Of a stretch of 64,000 bases of DNA, positions 52,550 through 64,000 are shown piece by piece. The position numbers and the translations under genes were made by a program. How positions within the stretch are numbered: the first letter of the stretch is position 1; the number at the start of each line of letters is the position of its first letter. Where the stretch lies: the NCBI GenBank assembly GCA_038030265.1, contig CM075938.1, forward strand, positions 21,863,009 to 21,927,008, given 5' to 3'. The notes below the pieces were generated by a model, which did no database searches, was not told where the DNA came from, and saw nothing but the letters and a program-made list of their open reading frames with translations. The stretch is from Corythucha ciliata (lineage: Eukaryota; Arthropoda; Insecta; Hemiptera; Tingidae).

Positions 52550-55500
52550 CGTCTGCAAAACAAAAGCGTGACTTTAGCTCGGGTCGTAGCGCAGGAGAGC
52601 CCTATACAAAAAGCCACTTTTCCTATTAAAAAGCACCTCATTTTTTCCAGTTGAGAAATTGTAATGGGGAGCGCCCTAAGCCCTCATAATTTATCCTTTT
52701 AATTTACGGCCGCATAAAACTTAAAGTATACGTTAAAAAAAGCAAGCAAATGAGGTTTTAAACACCTACCTGTAGCTTACAGGTGTCCCCTACACCCATA
52801 ATTCGGCTATAGCTGTGAGCTCCCAAGCTTACAACTTCTTATTTCCCTCTTAAAAGAGCAGAAGCTCCTTAAAAATTGTAATTTTTTTCCGAGATAATTG
52901 CCTTTATCTCTTTTTGCGTCAAAAACTGATGACTGCGTTCGGGAATTTTTCTCAATAGAAATGCAGGGGTGGAGAGACAGAAAAAAAAAAAAAAAAAAAA
53001 AAAAAAAAACAATGAATCAAGGCAATATAAAGTTTCGCCGACACTTTTATTAACAGGAGACAACAACATTTTCTCTTTCCGCCTCCTAGTTTTTTGTCGA
53101 TTTTTTTTTTGAGTAGTAAGTAAACCCACTTCGATGATTATAAACAATAAAGTTCTGGGGGAGTAATAAATTGTTCAAAGAAGTTGGAGCACTCTTTGAA
53201 GAGCGTTCTTCGATTAATTACAATTGTAATTTTTTATTTCTTTTGTCTTCGATTCAAAAGTGCCCCAGTTAACCAGTTTGGGTCTTCGGAAGAAGATAAT
53301 TAAAGAAAGATTGAAAGGGCAATAAAATAATGGCTAATTTTTATTTTTATTTTATTGACGCGTGGGCGTCTCAACTGCATTGTGAATATCTATCTATTAC
53401 TATGCATGTTTTTCCTGATTAAGTTAATAATGGGTCGCTTCAACAGAAATTTACACATTTTCAGGTTTGGCTGCGCAAACCGTTATTATTGGGTTTTTGT
53501 GCGGATAAAGTTTAGAAAAAACACTGAAGCGTGATTTGAGCTACTTTTGTCCATGAGTACAACTCGACAGAACGTACCACCCTCCTTCACACTCTTCTCG
53601 TATATCTGACCGATTTTTCCGAGACTAGTTTTCCAGTTGCCTAATCACAGAGCGTGTGGCCAAAACTCTCGTTACGGTATAATTGAGCACTATAGCAGTG
53701 AGTAGAGCTGCCAAACCGGCATCTGCAGTTCAGGGAATCAGTACTCCGAAAATCTGACCATTCTTCCCTCACCTCTTATACTTTTACTGAAGGAAGCCAC
53801 CACTCCCGATTTCACTCTATTCACTCAGTCAATTTTTCCAGAAGCATGAAAGACACAAAACGACTTGTTAATCGTTATACATTGCTACAAAAGACCTCGA
53901 ACAGAAGTTCCAATGTTCAAAGAGAGGTATAAATGAAACGGCAAGGGATTATTGCCTCTCCACTACTGTTTCATGCTCATGTTTTCCTCGAAAACGGCAA
54001 ATCTCCCTAATACGTAGTACGTACTTGGGAAGCAACGAGCTAACAGTACCTGAAAAGAGAGTTTCACAGAATTTAATTAAGAACAAGCTTCCCGTCTTAA
54101 TTATTTAAAAAGCGCCTTTTCACCTGCGGGGCTGCAAAACGGAAACTGATCCCCTCCCCCTTTCCTGTACCGTCAATCCTTTGAACAAAATCGTCGGGAT
54201 ACCGAAGTGGTAGCCACTTTTTTTCAAGGAAACAAAAGTCAACAAAAGGAACTCGTTGATTTGTTGAAACACTTACAAGAGAAATGACTAACAATTCATT
54301 TGAACAGCATTTTGCTTTTGTTTTACTTCCATTTTTTCACTAAAGCGCACCAAAAGCGTTTATTTTGGACACTTATTTCGACGAGTTGCACGTGCAAGCT
54401 ACTTTTCTTGGTACAACATCTTCACCGGCAGGGGAGTGAGGGGATCGTGAAGACAACTTGTCGCGCGTTATCCATCAAAGTTTTGTCGGGTGAGTTGGCA
54501 ATTCTACAGGTGTCATTAATCTTCTTCCTACGCATGGTAACTCCGCGCGAAATACTCGAGGTACTGCAGAGATATAGTGGTGAGACGAGGGGGGGGGGCT
54601 TTCCTCTTTTCGCATGTTTTTTATTTTCCCCTTCCTGCACCACCACCGCTGCGTGTCATGGGAATTACGGCAGCTGGAGTGCATTTCAGTGATTTTAGGC
54701 GACAGCTTTCGCGCTCAAAAAATATATCACGAAGGTCCGTGGTTCATTCCACCACCCTGAGAGGGGGAAGGGGTCAGATTTTTCCGTCAAAACAAGTTTT
54801 CCTCTTTTTCACGCATCACAACGAAATTAATAGTATTCGAACGGCAAATTTGCCTCCCCCCCTCTCCGCCAGAGAGAAACCTCGCAGCGCGACTGAAATT
54901 GTTGAAAATGAGAGAACGCGAGCTGTCAATTAAAAAGCGCGTTGAAATACGCGAGGAGCTAAGTGGCACGGAGATGTTGTGAATTGAATGGGAAAGTCAT
55001 TCTGCACCATTTTCCCCCCTCCACCCAACCCCACATTGTAAAATGGTTTTCTTGCAACAATGTTAGTACGTAAAGTGTTGCAAACCCAGGGCGGCATATA
55101 CCGGGATTATAGGGCTCGCTTCCTATTACGTTTAAACTACCTCCGGTGCTCTTGGGTAAATGCACACGGTGGGAATTACGACAGCTCGAGTCCTTTTCAA
55201 CGGTAATGATGTAGACAAAGTGTTGAATATCACCGGCGCTTTAATATTAGTACTTACGTGAGGTTTATTAGGGCCTAAAAACGGGGTTCTGTGGTTGAAT
55301 TGGGCAGTTTCTTGGCTCAAGTGAGTCTTTGAGAGAGCTCAGGGTTAAATTGATTGTTTTTGTTGAACTATTCGAGGAAACAAAAGTGAAATACTTAGGC
55401 TGTTATATGTATGAGACGACCAATACCTTGGCATCCATATCGCGATACGAGCTCTTCAATTCGGCGTCTATAGCGACCTCTTTCGCCGTGGCTTGCCGCG

Positions 55501-55799
55501 ATCTATCCGCAGAAAAATTCGTGTGGTGGCCCTTTTAAAACGGACCGAAGACGGGGAAAACGCCTTCAACGGCTCCTCCGATCGAAACTCTATGTTTCAA
55601 TTTCCGGACTCCTTGTGTAACAACCATCCATACTTACGCCGCGTAGATTTCTCCAATTTTCAATTTTAGCCATTTTTGTAAATATCGCCCTCATCTCACA
55701 ACGAATCATTTAAACGCGGTTGAGTCCGCGGTTGTTTTCAGTAGCGTACCGTGAGGGGGGGGGGACCACCACGGGTCAGCGTTCTGAGGAGGCCCCCAA
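52550..55799. other. Upstream of the antiporter gene, no gene recognised
   Basis: Should include the antiporter's upstream intron, 5' UTR exon and promoter. A run of 29 A residues at 52981-53009 and a G run at about 54588-54597. Frames up to about 130 codons near 54300-54930 overlap on both strands and carry no recognisable domain. Confidence 0.4.
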
Positions 55800-56170
55800 T
55801 AACTTAAATATGGAAAAATTGAGAAAAATCAGTGATTCATGGTAAATAGAGGCCTTTTCACGGTTAAATACTATAGTAAAAACGCTGATGTGCTTGTGAA
55901 AAGTTAATAATTCGCGACTAAATGTGAAAAAAGATAAGGTTAAAGTTGAGAAAAAGTGCAAACCCACTGTTAAACTTAATAAAAAGTGCGAATCTATGTC
56001 TAAAAGTTATAAAAATTGCTAATTTGCGGATAAAATAATAATTGCAAACGTAAATTAGGGGCTAAAATGGAGAAAAGCTCTAATTCAAGGATGAAAAATG
56101 ATAATAGGCGAAAATAATTATGTTCGCGGCTGAAGTTGAGAAGAACAGTAATTCGCGGACATCCATTCGT
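55800..56170 (+). repeat. Family A ~30-bp repeat block
   Basis: Units GCTAATTTGCGGATAAAATA, GGGGCTAAAATGGAG and GTAATTCGCGG recur with strong divergence. Confidence 0.7.
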
Positions 56171-56979
56171 AATTGCCTACCTGGATTCACGACTGAGGAA
56201 AATACTATTACAGTGACTCACACGGAGTGAACAACGACGTAACTACTGCAGGCAGTTAGTAGGCATGAGCTTTATTCTGTGCCGAGGATCCTCCTTCAAC
56301 GATGCCAATTTGACGGATTTCCCGTCAGATTTGGCGGATTCAGAAAGTAACTGACAGGAAAACATTCTGGCTAACGAATGACGGATTTTTTTTACGGGAT
56401 TCTCAGTTTGCTAAATGGGAATCAACCAGTCAAAATACTTGTGCCGCATGGAAAACTCAAATAATATAGCCGTGTATGACAATACTTTTTATCAATTTTA
56501 GTCGTGATTTGGTGCTTTTTCTTGATTTTGTGCGCAATCAACTACGGTATTGAAATTGAATCCAGAAACCACGGATTATCGGTAAAACTAGACCCCCCCC
56601 CCCAAAGTTGGCTCTAGCGCCATAATGTTCTATCTGCTCCCCGTATGCCGAAAAATTAGCCTTTTTCCTGTATCTGGCTCACTGAAAAACCAATTGCAGA
56701 GCAAAAAAGGAAATGGACGATTCCACCATAAAATCTCCCTTGGTGAGGCGTTTCTCATGAATTTTGCCTAGAAATTGACAATACGCGTGAGTGTTTTCCC
56801 GAATGTTGTGTTTTGCCCAAAGTGGGGCATTGTGTGTAAATTCCGCTTTGAATGCGACAATTTGCGTACATACGCAAATTTTGTCCTGAAAGAATCCTTT
56901 ATGCTTAAATATTGGTCTGACTGTGACTTTTTACTCTAAAATAGGGACTTTTTTATACTTTTTAAAAATGAATTTTGCC
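56171..56979. other. No gene recognised
   Basis: Unique-looking AT-rich sequence with a C run at 56592-56602; the last part grades into the next repeat family. Confidence 0.4.
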
Positions 56980-57350
56980 TTCATTGTTGGGTTCGTCCAG
57001 AATTATTTCCTATTTTCGGCTTCAAATGGACAATTTACTCATAATAACAACACACTTTTCTACGATTTCTGCCTCAAATTGACAATTCGCTAAAAAAAAT
57101 GACAATTTCCACGTGAAAGTGCCAATTTCATCATAAAATTAACATTTTCCTATTGAAATTCACAATTTTCCTAATCAAACTAGCAATTCCTATTACAAAA
57201 GTGAAAATTCCGTCAATGGCAATTTCCTTACAACATGGAAGAAAAATTGATAATATTTCCTAACACAGTTGGCAGTTTCAGCGTAGAATTTACAATTTCG
57301 TTTAAAAAACTGACAATTTCCTCATAAAGTTGACAATTTGGTAATAAAAA
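56980..57350 (+). repeat. Degenerate short repeat, family E (TGACAATTTCC units)
   Basis: TGACAATTTCCTCATAAA-type units recur every 25-30 bp (ACAATTTC, AATAAAATTGACAATT and variants). Confidence 0.75.
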
Positions 57351-58129
57351 TGACAATTTCATCAGAGAACTGATGGTTTTACTCATTAACGAGACATCTT
57401 TTAAACTGAAAAATGTTCTCGAAAAATCAACCTGACATTGACGATTGCCCTTAATGATTTTTTCATACGAATCTAGCACATACTCTGCGAATTCTGGATC
57501 ATGTTGAATTGAAGAACATATTAAATTGTGAAAGTAATAAAAATTTTCAAGAAAACACGCGCGGAGTGTACTCGTATCTCCATAATTTTCACTTCGATTC
57601 GCTGAAAAACGCTGGTAAGTTGTGCTAACGAGGGAGGGCGGTATTTGAAGGTAAGAAGAACCCCTTCATTGAGAATAAAAAAAAGGGAGAGAAACCTTAC
57701 AAAAAGTTCCATGTAGAAAAAAACACCGAAAAAGCAACAAAAGAGAACAAAAATACTCGCGCGCGTGTGACGGAAGGTTAAAATTGCAATTTTTTTTTTT
57801 TTTTTTTTTTTATACAATAAAAACAAGCAATGCCCTTATTATTATTATGAAAATGAAAATTTCTGCGTGAAACTGACAAGTTTTTTCAATGTAACAAAAT
57901 CACCATCACATTTCGAATATCTTAAATGAATATCATAATATAAAATTTCGGTTTCCCCAAATGTTGCGTTTTGCCCATAGTAGTGCATTTCGTGTACATT
58001 TTTTCCCTCGCGGTGCACCGCGGATGTTTCGAATAACAGATTGTGACGTTTCTCGTAAATTTGGCCCTTGTTGTGCCTTTTCGCGTAAATGACCAAGACG
58101 TGGCATTTCGAGCTCAACTTTCACGAGTT
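57351..58129. other. No gene recognised
   Basis: T run at 57789-57810. No domain-bearing ORF. Confidence 0.4.
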
Positions 58130-58670
58130 TTGCTCACTGGACAGCCAATTTCGGGGATTTTTTTTTTTTTTTTTGCCAGCAAAGCAATATTCGCTGGGTG
58201 GCCCAATGCAGAGACCGAATGCGATCTGAGTTGGGTGACCAGTGAAATTGATTTGCTCGCAACAAATATTCCCAAAATTGGTTGTTCGATGAGCAAAATC
58301 TAGTAATTTTATTTCACAGTTAGCCAGAACCGGGCATTTTTTTTTCTTTTGCGAAAGAAATTCGCAAAAATTGGTAATTTAAAGAGTGAAATTTGAGAAA
58401 TTGATTTTTCGTTGAGTCCAACTGAAAAATTTTTTTTTTGTGCGAAAAATCAGCGTAGTCGGTCTCTGAATTAAGCCGCCCCGCAAAATTGGTTTGTCAG
58501 CAACGAAAAAAAAGCGAAATTTATTTTTGTAGTAAACCCGATGTGCGAAAACGTTTTATTAAGCGACAAATTGGTTTTTAGTGCGTGAAACCCGAGGAAT
58601 TTGTTTTTCAGTGTTCCAGACTCAGGAAAATGGCTAATTTTTTGGCGAGAAAAATCAGGAGAATTGGTAT
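58130..58670 (+). repeat. Degenerate ~30-40-bp repeat, family C-like
   Basis: Phrases such as AAAATTGGTTTTTC, GAGCGAAAT and CCCGAGGAATTTGTTTTTCAG recur loosely, resembling the array at 38960-39960. Confidence 0.6.
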
Positions 58671-58673
58671 CTT

Positions 58674-58786
58674 ATGGTGGATTTCTAAGCTAAGCTAACT
58701 AAGCTGAACCTTGTTTACATAAGATTCAATTCATTTTTTCCCTTAAGTCCGACTTATCTTTGAGCCAAGGTGGTGAAATCCACCAT
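58674..58786. repeat. Small inverted-repeat element (113 bp)
   Basis: ATGGTGGATTT at the left is the inverse of AAATCCACCAT at the right, with partly matching AAGCTAA/TTGAGCC interiors. Related to 41259-41381. Confidence 0.65.
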
Positions 58787-61700
58787 TATAGTGATAGAAA
58801 TCTGATAAATTGATTAGCTATGTTCGTGGGGAAGAGCGGCAAAAATGGTTTTTTAGTGAGCGAAGTCCTGAAAATTGGTTTATTGCTGAGCCGTAGACTA
58901 GCGAGCATTTTAGTGAAACAAAAAATGTGACGACTCTGATAGACTTCAACTTTTTGATGAATTCTAGGTGTGGGCAGCTGCCCCATCAAGTCTGTGCTTT
59001 TGAGTCCAGGGGAGGGCAGCTGTCCACCCCTTCCCCCCTCTTACAACGCCTGTGGGTCGTTTCACGGATTTTTTAACGGGATCGAATGCATTTATAGGAT
59101 TTCTGACGACATTTTGAGTTTAACTCGAACTCGACGGGAAATACAAAATATAAGTTGCAACGCTGTCCTCCTTCATTTTAAGGCGCTAGACTCTATTCAA
59201 TATACTGACCAGTAGCATATGGACTAAAGTGGAGGGGGCAGAAGTAGAACCCATCGCAACGGATTGCTCGGCATTGAATAAAATGAATAAGAAAGTTGAG
59301 CGCGAAAAAATTAACCCGTAAATATGTATCTGTATATAGTATGTGTGTATTTATGGGCCGCACGTACATATTTTCTCTTCTTGATGACCATCTCATTATT
59401 TCCTCACAGTTAACAGCGAAACCGCTTCCCCCGTTATTTTCTGATTAATATACCGAGCGAGAGAGTTGTCCCAAGCGAGAGTGATTGTCTTCCTTCGGTC
59501 TTGAGTTTGAAATCAGGGTATTCGTGAGGTCGGTAAGGAGATGGGGAGGGGGGTCATCACTTTCCATTATGAACATTCAACCGTATTTAATCATCGAGGA
59601 GCGAGGGCTGCTTAAGCGTTTCCCTATGGAGACTCCTTTTGTACTCCCTCACCCTGCGTCTCACCGTGGCATCATCATCACTATTATATCGACGTTCGTA
59701 TAGAACGAGATAAATCTTGAGCTTGCTCTTCCTGGAAACTAGGTTATCACCGCTTTTGTTTTTTTAGGGAACTTGATGGCTGACTGAAAGACCACCCGAG
59801 GATTACCCTTTCGCTCTCTTGAACTACAGAGTCGAATAATAAAAAGAATTAGAGACTATCTCAAAAAGCAAACACTTTAAAACAATTAATTGGATTACGT
59901 TTCAAACAAAACAAAAAAATTACCTCAGAAAAACGTGAGCAAAACACCCGGGGAACCTTTTTAACTAGAACTCGCGTGCCAAACTGGCCATTCCAAACGA
60001 ACATCAACTCCTTATTTTAATTTTTCTTTAATCCAAAAATACCCTTCTTTTTATTATTATTCAAATTTGTCAAACTATTCTTTTCAAGAAAAAGACAACG
60101 AGTTTCAATTAGCGGGAATAATTAAGAAGAAGCTGGCCGCCGCGTAAAGAGCTATTGACCATTTACACCACCAATGAAGTTGTAACTTTTTTTAAAGCTC
60201 TTTACCTGAAAGAGAATTTGAAAAACGTGACCAAAAAAAAACCTATTGAGATGCATTTCTTGTTTTTTGGTAATTACGTGCGCGTGTCGCAAGATTTTGT
60301 GAACGAGCTATACTATAGGCTTGATTACACATTTTTCCCTCTGGGCAAACGCGTGATAGCCCCCCGCCACACAAACACCATCACCGTCATTTAAATGGCC
60401 CCGAAGAATTCGGAACTGTTTTAACGGCTATTTATAGGTTGTTTCAACATCAATGGAGCGAACGATCAGGTAATTGGGTAACTTAACTCTTAGTTGTATC
60501 TTAGGCAAGTCAGAATCCTTAGAAATTATGTTTTCGTGTTTACATTCTGTTGGCATCTAAACGGAGCGTTGAAAACTACTTGAGAAAACTTTAAATTGAA
60601 GTGGCTTGGTGGCGAGGGTTGGTGATTCAATGAATTACGTACAACATTTACCTGGACTGTGTGTGATTCCGTTCGTCAAATCGTTACTATTCATATTTAC
60701 CCGCGGAACTAATTACACGTCGTTTAGACGTTGTTATGTGGTATACTGTTCTCGTTAAATATTTTTCTGCCGTCATTAAAGGCGGTGCTGTGGCTTGACA
60801 AGGAGGATTAACTCTGTATAATCCTGTGAGAAATGGGCAGGTATACAGAGATTTAAATTATCTTAAGGAGAGAGAAAAGTAATGCGGTTAATAACGAATT
60901 ATCGTGTCAACATCAATGTAATAATTAAGTTTCAACAGTTGATTACGCCATTTTCTTCTTGCTTTGAAGCTTCGAACTATTCAATAATCAGGAAACTGCC
61001 CCTTTATGCTCATTTATAAGCCTCAGAATTCGCGTTTTGCATCTAATAACTGGTAATTTCGTGCCAGAAATTCGCGAAACAGCCAACGAGAAAACTGAAT
61101 AATGAATTTGTGCGGTTAATAGTTCTGAACCCCACATCTCAGATTAGTAGTTGAATAATTAATTAGCCCAATTGGAAGCTGATTTTTAGGCCTTCTTTCT
61201 GTCTTTCAGGCATTCCAAGTCCCCCAGAGTGGTGGCCTACGTCCAATGTTATACAAGTCCCCTTCTCATTCTGTGAGACATGCACACAAAGGTTAGGTGG
61301 GCTGGCAGGACCTCGTTATGCAGCGACTCCGAGGCGGATTTGGGGAAATCCCCAACCTAAATCCGCTCCCTAAAGAGGAGGCACTACCTGTAGGATACTG
61401 TGGTGGGAGACACATAGTGTCCCACGCTGGGGACATGGAATATGCCGTCAGGAAAAAATAATGTATAGGTTGAGACATCTTTTGTGTTTAATCGACTGAA
61501 ACGCAACTATCCGCGCTATTGCATTAAAGAAAATACAGCACCACTTCCCACCCTTGTAGACAAGCACCTCCTATGTCCTATACTAATGGGCAGAGGACCG
61601 AATGTGTAGATCGAGGTGTTTTAGTCGTAATAACGTGCACGGAATCCCGGAAACGTCAATCGATGTTTTTTTTTTAAGGCTCTATACTTGCATGTTTGGA

Positions 61701-61979
61701 GCGGCTTTTGTGTAACAATAGTCTTGAAACTACGAATAAACATTTGGAAAAGGACAAGAAGGGACCTGGATCGGGTGTTAACCAGTCCATTTAGCCGATT
61801 TAGACGGCGCCCTTACATATAGTTCGACGAGGAGGGCAGACTGCCCATGGGCGTAGGCAGAGGGGGACAGGGGTGGGCAGTTGCCCTCCCCTAGACTCGA
61901 AAGCGAAGACTTAGTGGGGCAGCTGGCCACCCCTAGATACCGCCGAAATGTGCAAATCCTTCAGGGTCACCACATTTTG
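58787..61979. other. No gene recognised
   Basis: GGGCAGCTGCCCC and GAGGGCAGCTGTCCACCCC near 58975-59030, and GTGGGCAGTTGCCCTCCCCT with GGGGCAGCTGGCCACCCCT near 61873-61936, look like ends of one transposon family. An open frame at 60155-60394 (79 codons) has ordinary composition but no recognisable domain. Confidence 0.4.
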
Positions 61980-62770
61980 TTACGTTCACCCTCACGAAAA
62001 AAATCATTTCGCTCACTAAAAAAAAAAATTCGAGGTTTTTTGCTACATAAAAATACATTTTCGCGGATCTGACTCAATTAAAAGACAAATTTCTCGTATA
62101 TAGCATCAAAACCACAAATTCGCGAATTTTTAAACCAATTTCGCGTATTTTGGCCTCAAGTAACATGTTTGCCCGTTTGGCTCACTTAAAACCATCAACT
62201 GTTGCAATTTCTCTATATCTAAAAAAACATCAATTCGTGGATTTGTTTCGCGAAAGCCGTGAGCTTTGATGGCTGGAAAATCAATTTTGTGAGGTTGCCT
62301 AATTCAACAACTAATTTTGCAGATTTTTCATACCAAATAGACCATTCCCGCAGGTTTATCTCACTGAAAACCCAATGTCTCGGATTCCGCTTATCCAAAA
62401 TCTTAAATCGCCAGCTCAATGATAAAATTATCACAGTTTTGTGCAAAAATCACATCAGTACCTACCAGAATCACCATTTTTGTGCTAAACCCGGAATTCT
62501 ATGATAAAATCACAATTTATTATTGTGCTAAAATCGCCAGTTTAGATGTAAAATTTTCAGTTTTGAAGTAAAACCATATTTAATTTATTTTTAGGTCGAA
62601 ATCGTCAGCTTGTAGTGAAAACATCAGTTTTCTGTTAGCAGCTTTGGGGTCAAAACTTCAAATGTTGGGTTAAAAAACGTCAGTTTTGAGGAAAAGTTGC
62701 AAGTTTTGTGGTAAAGCCATCAGTTTGGGGATAAATGTTTCATTTTGAGGGAAAAATCACTAGCATTAGG
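61980..62770 (+). repeat. Degenerate ~30-bp repeats (families D and F)
   Basis: To about 62400 the units resemble those at 11260-12470 (AAATTCGCGAATTTT, TCACTTAAAACC). From 62500 they change to GTCAGTTTTGTGGTAAAA-like units every 25-35 bp. Confidence 0.7.
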
Positions 62771-63662
62771 GATTTATTTCATAGCCGTCTGACGCTTAAC
62801 GTTTACGGTCATGTGACGTCACTATAAGCCGTTTGAGTCGGTGGAACAAGAGTTATTGCAAAAATAATAGTTGCGCTAAAATATGAACACAATGATAGGG
62901 CATACATGCACTTAATTGCTTCAAATAAATTGTTAAAACACCTCCTCATGCGGTGGCCCCCCACCTACTAATATTATTATTATTTTTATGTTCCGACCCG
63001 ACACACATGGTAAAAAATAAAAAGAGTTCGGTTTTATCCAAGGTGTCTAAATTTTCTATAGGTGCCGCAGATCACTGTCCTTCACCTACGTCACAAGCAG
63101 TCCCACCCGCCAATGCGCAGGACCCAGTACATTATTAAATAACGTCGGGGAAGTTTCGACTCATAATAAACCTTATCACCTTATCATCAACCCCTAGGAC
63201 AGTTTGACATTATTGATACAAATCCCACGTTTTAAGGCAGTTCAGTGTTTTTCACATATTTTTTAAGTTTCTCTACGTAATAACTAGTGTCGGGAAGACC
63301 TGATTCGCAATCGACAGGGGCTACTTGATTTTTTGAATCCGTCCGGCTTCAGATCAACATTATTTTCCTCACCTCTCTCTAGAATTCTAGATAACCAAAA
63401 TGTCTATTCACTCCGGCGCAGCTCACGGTAAAAACACTTCGTGTAGTCAAATTGAATTGTTTATTTATGAGTTGATTGTAATAAATTATGCTTTTGAAGT
63501 CATAACAGACGTGTTCGACACATTTACACCCTCCAGAGACCACCGTCAAAAGCACACGAATGTCGGGTTTGGTTTCTTCCGGGATTAGTCGAAATTGATG
63601 ACTTTCGGGTGAGAAGCAAACTCAAGACTCAGGGTACGGTGTACAGCACTTGTGAAACTGTG
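62771..63662. other. No gene recognised
   Basis: An (ATT)n stretch near 62971. An open frame at 63400-63588 has no recognisable domain. Confidence 0.4.
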
Positions 63663-63806
63663 ATAGCGTTCCCCATTTGCACAAAATTCTGCAACGGGGC
63701 TATTCATTTCCACCCGTCTTCTCCACTAACATATGATTTAATTCAGTGAAGACGGGTGGAAATGAACTGCCCAAATGCAGAATTTTGTGCAAATGGGGAA
63801 CGCTAT
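63663..63806. repeat. Hairpin element (144 bp, arms ~65 bp)
   Basis: ATAGCGTTCCCCATTTGCAC at the left is the exact inverse of the right end. The arms also share CAAAATTCTGCA and TTTCCACCCGTCTTC around a short loop near 63725-63745. Confidence 0.9.
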
Positions 63807-64000
63807 GAGTATCACCATCACCCATGAAAACTTATTTTCTGGCCGTTGAGCTCACTACACTGTGTGTTTTTTTAAAGTTTTTGGTGGGATTCAGTGTTCG
63901 GTGTACCAGAAACGACTGCCCTTTCTTCTTTGACATATTCGTATTCAATTTAGCCGCTACAGTTTTTCTGCGATGACTGCAATCTACAACGATCATCGTA

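Noticed and set aside
52981..53009. Run of 29 A residues as the tail of a processed pseudogene or LINE
   Set aside because: No coding or LINE-like sequence precedes it on the plus strand and no target-site duplication is visible.

Overview
This is a window of animal nuclear DNA, most likely from an arthropod. The genes are split by GT-AG introns. The window is AT-rich and packed with transposon remnants and long degenerate short-period repeats. The methuselah-type receptor and an SLC9B exchanger with a long Ser-rich N-terminus fit an insect or related arthropod; I cannot name the species.

Four gene loci are well supported. (1) A methuselah-like GPCR on the + strand. Four exons covering TM4 to the C-terminal tail lie at 3073-3254, 32324-32495, 36355-36526 and 36595-36957; the 5' exons are outside the window or unrecognised. 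(2) A complete eight-exon ornithine decarboxylase-like gene on the - strand (7072 to 5342), inside the 29-kb intron of the receptor. (3) Three intronless copies of a secreted, catalytically dead trypsin-fold protein on the + strand (13937-14992, 20799-21836, 25113-26150), also inside that intron. (4) A complete SLC9B (NHA-type) cation/proton antiporter on the - strand, ten coding exons from 52549 to 42781, with every junction in phase. The receptor and the antiporter are convergent.

Mobile DNA fills the rest: a 5'-truncated, frameshifted RT-RNase H LINE with a poly(A) tail (7429-10665), a Copia-type gag fragment, a Ty3/Gypsy protease-region fragment, an internally deleted hAT element with an 8-bp target-site duplication (28498-29175), a 173-bp hAT-like MITE with its own 8-bp duplication (34349-34521), and at least a dozen foldback or MITE-like inverted repeats, several nested in one another.

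Much of the non-coding sequence is built of degenerate tandem units of about 30 bp. Several distinguishable families all carry a TTCGCG-like core. They lie in the introns of the receptor and antiporter and on the right flank (55.8-62.8 kb). From 52.6 to 64 kb I recognise no gene.

The most interesting items are the trio of dead protease homologues, which differ mainly in two short segments of an otherwise nearly constant protein; the stacking of an enzyme gene and this trio inside one receptor intron; and the ~30-bp repeat families.
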